Shown here: piece by piece, positions 20,799 to 32,110 of the stretch
Numbering within the stretch: the first letter of the stretch is position 1
Layout: every line of letters begins with the position of its first letter
NCBI GenBank assembly: GCA_033557465.1
Contig: CM066033.1
Location: forward strand, 383,415,289-383,479,288
Reading direction: 5' to 3'
Length of the DNA: 64,000 nt
Source: Ichthyophis bannanicus
Taxonomy: Eukaryota; Chordata; Amphibia; Gymnophiona; Ichthyophiidae
Program-made: the position numbers and the translations under genes
The notes under the pieces: generated by a model
What the model was told of the DNA's origin: nothing
The model's database searches: none
Seen by the model: only the letters and a program-made list of their open reading frames with translations

Positions 20799-22665
20799 TT
20801 CCCTTCCTGGATGACTGGCAACAGTGCTGCCAAAGCCCATCAGGCAGTGGCCCACACCATTCTCGTTCTGGAGCACCTGGGATTCATCATAAACTACCCC
20901 AAGTCCCACCTCCAGCTGGCACAATGCCTGGAAGTTTAGGGGCACTGCAGGACACCGTCCAGGCCAAAGACTTCTTCCCTCTGGACAGGGCACAGCATCT
21001 AATGGCCCTTGCAGGGAACATCCAGGGCCACTCCTCGGCATCAGCCCGCCTCCCACATGACCTCCACAGTGCATGTCACTCCAGATGCCTGCCTTCACAT
21101 GTGGCCAGCCCAGTGGTCTCTCCGCTTCCAGTGGTCTCAAGCAACAAGGGTGCTTGTGGGACAGTGGCTGTGACCTGCCCTTTGGCCGACTTCCTAGGCT
21201 GGTGTTAGCAGCCCCAGCACCTGTGGGCCGGGACGCTCTTCCAGGTCCCCCCCCCCCCCCGTGAATCCTCACCACAGATGCCTCCAAACTGAGCTGGGGT
21301 GGCCATTATGACAACCTCCATATTCAGGGCCGTAGGTTGCAGGCAGAGAGCCTTCAGCAGATCAAGCACCTGGAGCTTTTGAGCCATAACGTTAGCCCTC
21401 CGGGCCTTTCGTCACCACCTATAACACCAGGCAGTGCTGATCCAGATTGACAATCAGGTGGCAATGTTCTATATAAACAAGCAGGGGGCACGGGGTCATC
21501 CCTGCTGTTCCAAGAGGTGGTGAGCCTTTGCTCCTTCGCCAGTGGGACCGGGATGCTCCTTTGAGCGGTTTACCTCCCGAGTCAGGACAATGCTCTGGTG
21601 GACCGGCTCAGCCAGGTCCTTTAACCATATGAGCAGTGGCTAGACCCCCAGGTGACTAGCTGGTTGTTCAGTCTCTGGTGACTTTCGCAGATGGACCTCT
21701 TTGATAGCCCCACCAATGCTCAGCTGCCCTGCTTCTGCTCTAGGAAGCCACATTCCTCTTGGGTGGGAGGCTTCCTCTGTGTCTTTCCACCCATGCCTCT
21801 GATTGCCAAAACCCTATTCAGGGTCAAGCTTGACAGAGCCACCCTGATTCTGGTGGCTCCCCAGTGGGCCCGGCAGCAGTGATTACCCCTGCTCCTCCAT
21901 CTGTCTCAGGTGGCACTGGTTCCTCTGTAGTGCACCCCGAGCCTACTTTTGCAGGAGGACAGCTCTTTTCTGCACCCCAATCTGGGGTCCCTGACAGCCT
22001 GGCTGCTGAAAGAGGGTAGCCTTGGCTCAGTTCAACCTGTCAAATGAGGTGGAGGAGGTCTTCCTGGCGTCCCGCAGGGTTTCTAACCATCAGGCCCACG
22101 CCTTCAAGTGGCAGAGATTCTCTGTGTGGTATGCGGAAAAAGGGATCAACCCCTTCTCTTGTCTAGTCCAGCCGGTGCTGCAGTACCTGCTTCACTTCTC
22201 CCAGTCAGGGCTGAAGTCCAACTCTGTTAGGGTACACCTCAGCGCACTTTCGGCACACCACCATCTTGTCAAGGGGTAAGCCCCTCCCTGCTCAGCCCCT
22301 CATAACTCGCTTCTTGAGGGGCCTGCTACTCTCACGACCACCTATCCATTCTCCAGCGGCAGCATGGGATCTCGGTGTAGTCCTCTCAAAGCTTACCGCA
22401 CCACCCTTTGAGCCCCTCAGCACTTGCCACCTCAAGTATCTCTCCTGGAAGGTGGTCTTCCTTGTGGCACTCACCTCTACTCCCAGGGTCAGCGAACTCC
22501 AAGCCCTTGTAGCCGATCTGCCTTCCACAAGAACAGGGTTGTGTTCCACACATACCCTAAGTTTCTTCCTAAGGTGGTATCCCTGTTCCACCTTAACCAG
22601 AAGGTGGTGCTCCCCATCTTCCCACAGCCTCATGCTAACAGGGTGGAGGCCACTCTCCACACTCT
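20799..22665 (+). pseudogene. D1 RT end, RNase H and tyrosine recombinase, truncated
   Basis: Resumes after D2 with FLDDW, then LGFIINYPKSHLQL. RNase H follows as LTTDASKLSWGGH, a disrupted DNQ motif near 21450, AVYLPSQDNALVDRLSQ and the DLFDSPTNAQLPCFCSR block (21691 on). The recombinase N-domain is 22022-22279 (EVFLASRRVSNHQAHAFKW, NSVRVHLSALSAHH). The catalytic domain begins ITRFLRGLLLSRPP, WKVVFLVALTS with PRVSELQALVA (first catalytic Arg). The sequence stops at 22665 before the HxxR and Tyr motifs. Multiple stops are present. Confidence 0.75.
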
Positions 22666-23432
22666 TTCTTTATCTTTTTAGGTATTTGATATACCACCCT
22701 AGCAGCAATGCCTTAGAGCAGTTTACAATATCATAAAAAACAAAATGTACAAGAGAATGAAAAGAGCACCAGAGTTGTAACAGAACAGATGAAGAACAGA
22801 AAGAAAAAGAGGAAAATATAGAGGAAACCTCATGATTGGGGGGGAGGGGACAGGCTAGGGATGTCTTGCTGAGAATTGCTATGGGGGAGATCGAAAGCAG
22901 TATGTAAGAGATGTATCTTCAGCATTGTTTTGAATCTGACAAAAGAGGTTTCGGAACGGAGATCAGAGGGCAGGGAGTTCCAGAATGCAGGGCCTAGATA
23001 GAAAATGGCTGATTTCCGAGTTTGTTCCAAGTGTGCCTAGGTGACTGTGGGGAGGACCAAACGGTTGACGTGTATGGCTCTAAGAAGGCGGTGGGAGGTA
23101 TAGAACTGGAGCAAATTAGATGGGTACTATGGGATTCCGGTGTAAAGAACTTTGTGAACAGTGGCGAGAATTTTATAGTCAATACGGAATTTGAGTGGAA
23201 GTCAGTGCAGGTGGATTAAAAAAGGGGTGATGTGAACGTGCCGGGAAGAGTGAGTGAGAATACATGTAGCAGTATTCTGTTCAAGCTGGAGACGTTGGAG
23301 CTGGTAGCGAGGGAGACCTGCAAGTGCAACATTGCAGTAATCTAGCCTAGATATGACAATGAGAGAATAAGAGTTGTGAAGGAGGGAACTGTGAGAAACT
23401 GTTAGCGAGTGGGTTGGAAACTGTTTTACCAA
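22666..23432 (-). mobile_element. L2 LINE 3' part, antisense
   Basis: The minus strand encodes the ORF2 C-terminus in two or three broken frames: SLIVISRLDYCNVALAGLP and YQLQRLQLEQNTATCILTH (23202-23432), then GPAFWNSLPSDLRSETSF (22830-23030). It ends in an L2-type 3' end near 22670-22735 (GGTGGTATATCAAATACC). It is 5'-truncated and abuts the broken end of D1. Confidence 0.8.
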
Positions 23433-23775
23433 TGATTATTCATCCTAACCAAACTGTAGCCCTTGATGTTGACAAGACATTTGACAGGATAGAATAGTTT
23501 TGTTTTATTTTTTAATTTACTTTCATATTCCATCTTAACTTTGCAGAAAAGTTTCTAGCTTGTATATATTTGCAGCCTTGTTCTAGAATTATAGTCAAAG
23601 GCCTTCATCAGATGAGTTCCCACTTCACAGGAAGACGAGGTAGGGGTGGGAGTGCCCCCTCCATTTTGCCATAGAACTATTGATGGCCCATATTTGGGGA
23701 AATACTGGCATTCAACCAGTACAAATTGGATGGAGGGGGAGCTCACAATATTTTGTTATATGGTGATACCCTTAT
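23433..23775 (+). pseudogene. L1/Tx1-type LINE, sense, piece 2 (RT)
   Basis: Plus-strand frames read IIHPNQTVALDVDKTFDRIE (RT motif A region). After a break come PLHFAIELLMAHIW-like sequence and NILLYGDTLIF (YGDT in place of YADD) up to the insertion point. It is collinear with piece 1 (11246-12720) and piece 3 (28741-29085); the region between the endonuclease and RT is missing. Confidence 0.65.
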
Positions 23776-24659
23776 TTTTTTTAATTTTGTATTTTTATTA
23801 AGATCTGAGCTTGACACAAGTCAACCAATAAATCAACACGTTGCCAAAAACAATTTTCCAACTTTTTAACCCCGCCCCTCCCCTCCCACAAGAAGGCATC
23901 TTATCCAGACAAATAGTTCAAAAGCATCTGCCATTGACTGTGAAACTGTTCTCCCTGTTGTCTCCATATAGCAGTCAGATGCTCCATTAAGACAATGTGC
24001 CGCAGCTGCGTCCGCCATGCCTCCAGTCCCAGCTTTCCAATCCCTGGCGATCTCTCCTCTGGCTGCTTCAATACATGCCGGGATGGGCTGAATCCATTTC
24101 ATCCATAGATCATCTGGCCAGAGTCCCAACAAACAAAACCCTATGTTCATCCCCACACTCACCTGAGATATGTTCAAAACTTGCTTCCGGATCTGTCCCC
24201 AATAATGGACCATTTGCAGGCACTCCCATCAGATGTGTATAAAGATTCCCATGATCCCACAATTTCTCCAGCAAAGATTTGATATTTGCAGGAACATCTT
24301 CCCCAACTGCTCAGGCGTATAATACCACCAGAGCAGGAACTTATAAGATGTCTCACAGATAGTCATGAGAGCACCTGGTGCCCTAAAACCTCACACATGC
24401 TCATCCATTCTTTCTCATCCAATTCCCTATCCAGGTCCCACTCCTATGCCCACTGATAGGGAAATTTCTCCCCCAGTTTCCCTTGCAAACTATGGTAAAG
24501 GAAACGAATGATGCCCCAGCTCCTATGATAACCTAGCCAGAGGGCCTCCAAGTCATTATAGCCTTCTTCAGAAGTCACTCAAATGGGGTCCTGTCATAGA
24601 AAATGGGTGACCTACAAATGTGCAAAAAGGTCCCTGCCCAGAAGCTGGTATTTATCTTT

Positions 24660-27620
24660 CAGTTCAGCGAAAGTAAGTAGTTCCCCCGTATCAATAAGTT
24701 TAGCAAAGGAATCGAGCCCCAGGTGCTCCCACTGATGGAACATTCTTTCCCGTCCTGGCCCAAAAAGGGATCCCCGTAATGGGGGCCAACACGGAGATCT
24801 TCACTGAAGGAGCCACCCGTTTCCACCTCCACCACCAATGAGCCCACAAATGTTAGATATGGATTTTCCCTCCACCATACAGGCGGGGAAGGGCCCCATA
24901 CCCATCGCAGAAGGTGGCGGGGGGGAAGTCCCCCACCCAATATTGCTCGATATACCGAAAACATTTTTCTTCCTCCTCCCTCCCCCCCCCCCACCCACCA
25001 GTCCATCACTTGCCGCATCTGAGCAGCCAGGAAATACAGGCCTAAATCGGGCACCCCAAGCTCCCTCCATCTGGTAGCATAAAGGACACATGGTGCCACT
25101 CGTAGCGGGTGGCGGTGCCAAATGAAATCAAACACCCTACTCTGGAGGCACCACAGATCCTCCAGAGCCACCCTAATAGGCAGGGTTTGAAACAAATATA
25201 GCAAACGAGGTAGCACATTCATTTGAATCATGGCCACCCAGCCAAACCATGAAAGATCCCCCATTCTCCATTTGGCCATATCCCCTTCTAAAATCTGAAA
25301 GAGAAGGGAGGATAATTTGCCTTATACAATCTTCCCTCCATCCTAGTCACCCATACCCTCAGATATTGAATATATTGTTGGGCCCATTTAAAAGGGTAGC
25401 AGGCCTGCAAGCGCATCACCAGAGCCCTGTCTAGTGAGAGATTCAATGCCTCCGTTTTATCAAAATTGATCTTGAAGCCTGACAAGAGCCCATAATCCCT
25501 CAGCTCCAAAATCAGCACTGGGAATGTTGTCAAGGGCTTAGTAAACATGAATAGGAGGTCATCTTCAAAAAGGGCAACTTTATGCTGCTCTAGCCCTACC
25601 TGGATCCCCTGAATGTCACTCGATGCCCGTACCCGAGCTGCTAATGGCTCCATCACTAACGCGAATAAGAGGGGGGATAGTGAGCATCCTTGCTGTCCCC
25701 TTACCAGGAGGAAAAAACGGAGTGTAGCCTCTGTTAATCTTTACTGCTGCCTCTGCAGCTTGGTAAAGTGCGCAAATCTATGAAGTAAACCGAGGATCCA
25801 CCTCCATTCTCTCCAACACTGCAAACATATATTCCCATCAAACCCTGTCAAAGGCTTTTTCCACTTCGATCGAAAGGAGCATAGCCCCCTGTCCCTCTTG
25901 ATAGGCCAGACAACTCAGCTGAAGCACTCGCTGGATGCTGTCCCCTGCCTGCCACCCCTGGATAAACCCTGTCTGGTCAGGATGCACCATGCCAGGTAAC
26001 TGGGCGCAGACAAGATGCCAAGATCCCAGCCAAAATGTTGAGATCCACATTCAATAAAGAAATAAGTCTGTAGGAACCATACATGGTGGGGTCCCTCCTC
26101 GGCTTTGGGATGACCATAATCACCGTCTGGCTCGTTAAGGGGAGCAAATGCCTGCTCTGTAGCACCCGATTGACAACCCTCTGTAATAGTGGTGACAGGG
26201 GGATGGCCAGCATCTTATAAAACCCATCCAGCCCAGGCAACTTATTCTTGGCCAGTCCCTGAATAGCTCTCCCCACTTCCTCCATGCTGATGGCAGCCTC
26301 CAAGCCCTGCCGAGCACTATCATCCAGCTGACCCAGTCCCTCCCCATTCCCCAAATAAGAATGGATCTGGTCTCCCGCTATCTCTGGGCCCGCTGCATAT
26401 AATTCCTGGTAGTATTGGTCAAATTGCTTCCTTATCTCTGCCCCCTTAAATAGAAGTCCCTTACCAATGGTAATCGCACTCACCCATGCTCACAATTTCC
26501 GTGCCAGCAGGGAACTAGACTTATTATCAAACTCATAATAAAGTTGGTTAGCTCTTTGCAGCTGGAAAGATATCAATTTCAACTGCAATTCATTAAGCTG
26601 ACAATGGGCCTCCTTGAGGTGGACCCGAGTTTGCCAATCTCCTGTCCACTTGTCCTCCCCTTCGAAGACCAGTAAGCAACCGTGACTGTGCCTCCCACTC
26701 CCGCTTTTTCTGAGCTCCTAACTGAACTGAGGTGAACTGGACTGAACTGAGGTGGCCCCGGAGCACTGCCTTGAAGCCATCCCACAAATTCCCTATACTG
26801 ACCTCCCCCGTTTCATTTAAAGCCAAATAGTCCTGGATAGCACCCTCCAGGGCCTTGACTGCACGCTTCCCCTCAACAGACTTGCATTCAGTCTCCAAAA
26901 GGTTCATACCTGAGCCTCTGGGGCCCCACCAAGGACGACCCTTAACAGAGCATGGTCAGACCACGTGATGGGGCCAGTCAATGCCTCTTCCAAGCCATCC
27001 ACCAAAAACTGCCCCCTAGGATATAGTCAATACAACTGTAACTGTTATGGGCGGCGGCAAAAAAGTATAATCCCTAGTGGTAGAGTGAGCCGTCCTCCAG
27101 AGGTTGACCAAAGCCCAATCTCACATCTGCTGGCGAAGCCCGGACACCCCAGGTCTCCCCCCCCCCCCCCCAAGGGGAGCCAATTCGTCTCCCATCTAAA
27201 ATCACATTGAGGTTCCCACCCACACATAATCTACCTTTAGCCCTCCTCTCCAGCCACCTCCCCAGCTCCACCCAGAATGTTATATGATCAACATTGGGCC
27301 ATATACATTTAGAAAAGTGACCTGTTCCCCATGCAAGTCACCGCACACCACTAGTGTCCTACCATCTGACCTCCACTCCACCCCTCCCACACAAAAGATC
27401 ACCCTGCCTTTTTTCCTTCCCCTGCCCTCAGTCGCAAAATAAATCTGGGAGTAGGCCCAAGACCTCAACAAACACTCATGTTATGCCCAAAGATGTGTCT
27501 CCTGAAGAAAAAAACGCTCGCCATTGTAGGTCCTTGAGCTCATTCAACAATTGCTTGCATTTCTGGGGAGAATTTAAATCTCAGACATTTAAAGTCCCAA
27601 CTCTCAGCCACTCAGCCATG
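24660..27620 (-). pseudogene. L1 ORF2 pseudogene (endonuclease-RT)
   Basis: Pieces in order on the minus strand are as follows. Endonuclease at 27620-27045 has CKQLLNELKDLQWRAFFLQE, YSQIYFATEGRGRKKGRV, VTFLNVYGPM and VGGNLNVILDGR. A linker is at 26907-26593. RT at 26483-25977 has KNKLPGLDGFYKML and MVIPKPRRDPTMYGSYRLIS. At 26050-25838 is HPDQTGFIQGWQAGDS and LLSIEVEKAFDRV. At 25656-25288 is VALFEDDLLFMF, where the usual FADD is FEDD. The C-terminus at 25279-24659 has DLSWFGWVAMIQMNVLPRLL and LGVPDLGLYFLAAQ. Frameshifts lie between pieces. This is a typical L1-clade layout and is inactive. Confidence 0.8.
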
Positions 27621-27899
27621 TCCAAGATGTACCTGCCCCCCTGCACCCAACCCCATACTTTCTTCCTCCCTCACCCCTCCTTCCCCCAAAGTTCCTTAAT
27701 CCCACACTTCATCACTGTGGAAATAACCACAGTGGGTACCCATACCTCAATAAGACCGCCAACCCTGCGTCATCTACCACCCCTCTCTACTCCTCCCCCA
27801 GTCTTCCGTCCGCAGTCACTCACCCCAATTGCGTTCCCTCACTCACATCCCATACGCAACCATCCTTATCCAGCCTTCCAGTGATCTCCCCTCCCCCAA

Positions 27900-28740
27900 C
27901 TCCATCTTACCCAAAAGAAAGGTACAATCAATAGACAAAGAAACATTGCTATGAGAGCACAGTGGCCAAAAGTTCTGCCATGCAACTACAGGCCATTGGA
28001 CTCCTCAAATGCCTGCTACAGGGTCCACCTCTTTCACCACATCTTGGCCTTCAGACTCCTTCGAAAGACAGTGCAACTGCTGACCCTTACTGGGAACCCT
28101 CTATCAGTGAAGTAAATTCCGCACAGCCCTCTCCTCAGGCTTAGACACTGCATGGGCTGGCAACTTCTTCAGCCTATCCCAGGCCTCTTCCTCCAATCGC
28201 ACTCTCACTGGGCAGCTATTGATCTCAAATAATAATCCAAAAGGGAAAAGCCACTTGTAACGGATTTGTTCGGCTCTCAGATATTGAGTGATGGCTCACA
28301 AAGACCATCTGCGTTGCAGAGTGCTAGCTGCAAGATCATGGAACAGTTCAATTGTACAGCTGTCCCAAGCAAATAGCCCTTTTTGGTGGCAACTCGCATT
28401 ACTCTTTCTTTCTATGCATACTGTCCTAGACAAGCCACAATGTCCCGAGGCTTCGCTCCAAGAAGGGGGGGGGGGACAAGAGCTTGATGTGCCCTCTCAA
28501 TGAGCACTACTTCAGAGGACCCTGTTCACTCCTGCTCTTTTAATAATAGTTGGCAGCTCCTTGCACCACTGCCGATGTTTGCTGGTATTTCTCCTCCTTG
28601 GGAGCACCTCTGATCCTGATGCTATATCGCCTGGTGTGATTTTCGAGGTCCTCTATCTTATCCTGCATAGCCTCCTGCTCAGCCCACAGCAATTGGATCT
28701 GGGCCTCCAACACCCTAATTTTTATGAAAAATCTTTAAAC
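27900..28740 (-). pseudogene. L1 ORF1 pseudogene, 5'-truncated
   Basis: Minus-strand frames give EAQIQLLWAEQEAMQDKIED and NHTRRYSIRIRGAPKEE (coiled coil followed by the RRxxIRIRG motif). Farther on come LFHDLAASTLQRR and LRAEQIRYKWLFPFGLLFE of the C-terminal domain. The frames are broken repeatedly. The N-terminus is lost at the element's truncated 5' end. Confidence 0.7.
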
Positions 28741-29085
28741 CCTGAAAAGGATGAATGTGAGTGTATTTCCTCCAGCAAAAGAAAGATAAAGTTAATCTTG
28801 ATGAAACTGAGACCTTATATTTTCATTTAGCTGAAGCTGATCTCCCTGAAAACTTTCCTTTTAAGAGAGAAGTTGGTGGGATTCGCTGTCTGGAAGTTCA
28901 AATCTCTGGTGATCCCTTGGACCTCTTCAACTTGAATTTCCCCCCTGGTGCTCTCCAGAAGTAAAAGGGACTTTGTGGAGTGGTTCTCAATGGTTCTCAG
29001 CTGGGTTGAGAAGTTAGCAACTTTTAAAATGATGGTTCTTCCTCAGTTTTTGTTTCTATTTGCCCAATTAGTCACTAGTTGACTT
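28741..29085 (+). pseudogene. L1/Tx1-type LINE, sense, piece 3 (post-RT)
   Basis: Plus-strand frames read LEVQISGDPLDLFNLNFPP, then LATFKMMVLPQFLFLF in a shifted frame. This corresponds to the L1 thumb region (a LGxQI...LNFPPLL...KMxVLPxLLYLF pattern). It directly follows the antisense L1 insertion and completes the host element. Confidence 0.65.
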
Positions 29086-29486
29086 GACTACTATAGTTGC
29101 ATATACGGTGTCTTGCATGGGCTGTGTAAGGGCGGTATATTAAAGCTGAATAAAATATAAACATGTCGCTGATTAAAGATCATGCTGCCTGCCAATGGGA
29201 GGGGGCTAGCTAACAGTTGTTTCTTTTGTTCTGCTGCACCATCTGAGTGCTACGTTTAAAAATTGTGCCACCATAGACAGTTGCTTCTCTTGTCTAGTGC
29301 TAGGGCCAGCTCTGGGGGCATGGCTTATAAAACTATCGGAATTTGTCCCTTGACTATGAAACGTACTCAATCTACATTTCAGACCGGTGTGAGAGATATC
29401 AGAATGGGGATTGAAAATAAATGAAAATTCATTCTGGTAAAATGTGGCCATCCTTGCTTTAAACCATGGCTTTTTTTCACCTCTAG
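29086..29486 (+). other. NVL intron sequence with a short L2-like 3' end
   Basis: 29110-29158 resembles an L2 3' tail (AAGGGCGGTATATTAAAGC, then AATAAAATATAAA). The remainder to the splice acceptor carries no recognisable repeat and is probably ancestral intron. The pyrimidine tract CTTTTTTTCACCTCTAG ends at 29486. Confidence 0.5.
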
Positions 29487-29563
29487 GATAGTACCCGACC
29501 CCCACTGGATGCTGATGTCGATCTAAAAGAAATTGCTTATGATCAGCGCTGTGACTGCTACAC
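29487..29563 (+). CDS. NVL: NVL exon (partial CDS): second AAA+ module, C-terminal part
   Basis: A 77-base exon, preceded by a polypyrimidine tract and AG (29485-29486) and followed by the donor GTGAGT (29564). It reads DSTRPPLDADVDLKEIAYDQ then RCDCYT, ending two bases into a threonine codon. This matches the conserved stretch of vertebrate NVL after the second AAA+ ATPase core, where KPPLDADVNLEAIA and RCDCYTGADLSALVREAS occur. NVL is a nucleolar AAA+ ATPase involved in 60S ribosome biogenesis. The frame joins perfectly to the exon at 32692 (AC + G gives Thr, then GADLSALVREAS). No other NVL exon is recognisable upstream in this window, so the preceding intron exceeds 29 kb. Confidence 0.88.
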
Positions 29564-29624
29564 GTGAGTCTACTTTTTTACATTTTATTGGCCCTTCTTT
29601 CTCCATAAACACATACATTACCAC

Positions 29625-32110
29625 CAAGGTCCTGGTAAGGTTCCTAGATGAAATAAATGACTGCTTCTTGGAGCAGCTGGTTCATGAACTGACCAGAGGG
29701 GAAGCCATATTAGACCTAGTCCTTAGTGGAACACCAGATCTAGTGCAAGAGATAAGGTTGTTGGGGTCACTTGGCAATAGTGATCATAGCATGATCGCCT
29801 TTGATTTAATTAGTGGAGGAGGGATAGTAAGGAAATCCACAGTACTACCTTTTAACTTTCGAAAGGGAGACTATGATAAAATGAGGAAAACAGTTAAGAA
29901 AAAACTAAAAGGAGCAGTTGCAAAGGTTAAAGACGTACATCAGGCTTGGCTGTTGTTGAAAAATACTATCTTGGAAGCCCAGACCAGCTGTATTCCACGC
30001 TTTAAGAAAAGTGGAAGGAAGTCCAAAAAACTGCCAGCATGGTTTAAAGGTGAGGTCAGAGAGGCTGTTGCCAAAAAAGCATCTTTCAGGAAATGGAAAA
30101 CAGAGCCAAACGATGAAACCTGGAAACAGCACAAGCACTGGCAAGTCAAATGCAAGGCATTGATAAGGCAGGCAAAGGGAGAATTTGAGAAGAAGCTTGC
30201 TGTGGAAGCAAAAACGCAAAGTAAAGACCTTTTCAAGTACATTCGTAGCAAAAAAACCTGTGAGAGAGTCAGTTGGTCCATTAGATGATAAAGGGGTTAA
30301 AGGAGCACTAAGAGGCGACAAGGCGATAGCGGAGAGACTGAATGAATTCTTTGCTTCAGTCTTTACTGAGGAAGATGTAGGGATGTTACCCATGACTGAA
30401 GTGGTATTTAAAGGTGCGGAAGAATTGAAGGAAATATCGATACATTGGGAAGATGTATTACAACTATTAGATAAACTGAAGAGTAGCAAATTACCTGGGC
30501 CGGATGGTATACATCCAAGGGTGTTGAAAGAACTGAAATATGAGATTGCAGACCTGCTATTAGTAATCTGTGAACTATCATTAAAATCATCTCTAATACC
30601 TGAAGATTGGAGGATCGCCAATGTAACACCAATTTTTAAAAAGGGTTCCAGGGGTGATCCTGGAAACTACAGACCGGTGAGCCTGACATCAGTACCGTGA
30701 AAAAATGGTAGAAACCATCATAAAGAATAACATTACTCAGCATGTAGATAGTCATGACCTAATGGGAGACAGCCAACATGGCTTTAGACAAGGAAGATCT
30801 TGTCTTACTAATCTGTTATGTTTTTTTGAAGGAGTGAATAATCAGGTGGACAAAGGTGAGTCGGTTGATATTGTGTATCTGGACCTTCAGAAAGCCTTTG
30901 ACAAGGTCCCTCATGAGAGACTTTTGGCAAAACTAAAGAGTCATGGGAGAGGAGGCAGTGTACTATGGTGGATCAGGAACTGGTTAAAAGATAGAAAGCA
31001 GAGGGTAGGGCTAAATGGCCAATTTTCCCAATGGAGAAAGGTGAATAGTGGTGTACCCCATGGATCTGTGCTGGGTCCGCTGCTTTTTGACATATTCATA
31101 AATGACCTGGAAAGTGGAATAACGAGTGAGGTTATCAAATTTGCAGATGAGACAAAACTATTTAAAGTTGTTAAAACCCAAGAGGATTGTGGAAAATTGC
31201 AAGAGGATCTTGATAAATTGGAAGACTGGGCATCAAAATGGCAGATGAAATTTAATGTGGACAAGTGCAAGATTATGCACCTAGGGAAGAACAACCCAAA
31301 CTATGGTTACACGATGCAAGCTTCCACATTAGGAACTACCACCCAGGAAAAAGATTTAGGCGTCATTGTGGATACCATGTTAAAACCCTCGGCCCAGTGT
31401 GCAGCGGCGGCCAAGAGAGCAAATAGAATGCTAGGTATGATAAGGAAAGGAATGGAAAATAAAACAGAAGATATTATAATGCCTCTATATCGTTCCATGG
31501 TGAGACTGCACCTTGAATATTGTGTGCAATTCTGGTCGCCGTATCTTAAAAAGGATATAGCTATTTTAGAAAAGGTTCAGAGAAGAACCACCAAAATGGT
31601 AAAGGGGATGGAAGGATACTCCTATGAAGAAAGACTAAAAAGGTTAGGGCTCTTTAAGCTGGAAAAGAGACGGCTGAGGGGAGATATGATAGAAATCTAT
31701 AAATTAATGAACGGAGTGGAACGAGTAAACGTAGATCGATTGTTTACCTTATCAGAATATAGAAAGACTAGGGGACATGCAAGGAAGCTACAGGGTAAAC
31801 TATTTAAGACTAATAAAAGAAAATATTTTTTCACTCAACGTGTAATCAAACTCTGGAATTTGTTACCGGAGGATGTAGTAAAGGCTGTTAGTGTAGCTGG
31901 GTTTAAAAAAGGTTTGGACAAGTTCCTGTAGGAAAGGTCCATAAACCATTATTAAGAAGGGACCCAAGATATCAATGCTTGAACCAATACAAGCATTGTG
32001 GAACCTGTGTCCCTTGGGGAAACTGCTAGGTACATATGACCTAGATTGGCCACTGTTGGAAACAGAATACTGGGCTTGATGGACCTTGGTCTGACCAAGT
32101 ATGGCATATC
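29625..32110 (+). mobile_element. CR1 LINE in the NVL intron, sense
   Basis: It lies between the two NVL exons in the gene's own orientation. It begins inside the endonuclease C-terminal region (5'-truncated) and ends with the CR1 3' UTR: CCACTGTTGGAAACAG, GGGCTTGATGGACCTTGG, then GTATGGCATATCTTATGTTC near 32108. Confidence 0.85.
29638..31931 (+). pseudogene. CR1 ORF2 pseudogene (endonuclease end, RT)
   Basis: The first frame at 29638-30288 has the endonuclease end (GEAILDLVLSGTPDLV, GNSDHSMIAFDL) and the linker (KKLPAWFKGEVREAVAKK). A frameshift near 30250 leads to 30260-30700 with SSKLPGPDGIHPRVLKEL, IANVTPIFKKGSRGDPGNY and RPVSLTSVP. A second shift leads to 30705-31931 with GFRQGRSCLTNLL, VYLDLQKAFDKVPHERLL, SGVPHGSVLGPLLFDIFIND and KFADETKLF. 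The C-terminus has YRSMVRLHLEYCVQFWSPYL, RRLRGDMIEIYKLM and a RKYFFTQRVIKLWN-like end. The second catalytic aspartate is replaced by glutamate (FADE, 31140-31151), and there are two frameshifts, so it is inactive. Confidence 0.88.

Larger units (their letters stand above)
12721..22665 (+). mobile_element. DIRS element D1, with D2 nested inside (15611-20798)
   Basis: The left terminus GTTCTCTGGGAACAAGCAGG at 12721 matches the inverted terminus of D4 (39820-39981), so both belong to one subfamily. Gag, RT, RNase H and tyrosine recombinase follow in DIRS order. D2 is inserted in the RT between GTGTTCGTCT and TTCCCTTCC. The recombinase is cut off at 22665 by an antisense L2, so the internal complementary region and right terminus are missing. 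The coding sequence is GC-richer than the other DIRS subfamilies here. Confidence 0.85.
23776..28740 (-). mobile_element. L1-type LINE, antisense, about 5 kb
   Basis: The A-rich 3' end lies at about 23776-23802 (minus strand), followed leftward-to-rightward by ORF2 C-terminus, RT, endonuclease and part of ORF1. It is inserted into the sense L1/Tx1 RT. The flanks carry an imperfect target duplication: ACCCTTATTTTTT before it and ACCCTAATTTTTA after it. The host codons YGDTLIF / MKNL join cleanly when it is removed. It is 5'-truncated within ORF1. Confidence 0.75.

Noticed and set aside
27354..27884. 176-codon plus-strand proline-rich frame
   Set aside because: It is the opposite strand of L1 endonuclease and inter-ORF sequence; no domain or start context.
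28741..28964. Possible NVL exon just upstream of 29487
   Set aside because: It aligns with the L1/Tx1 post-RT region (LNFPP, KMMVLP) and has no splice sites.
29905..30632. Long minus-strand frames (up to 238 codons)
   Set aside because: Shadows opposite CR1 ORF2, which is recognisable on the plus strand.
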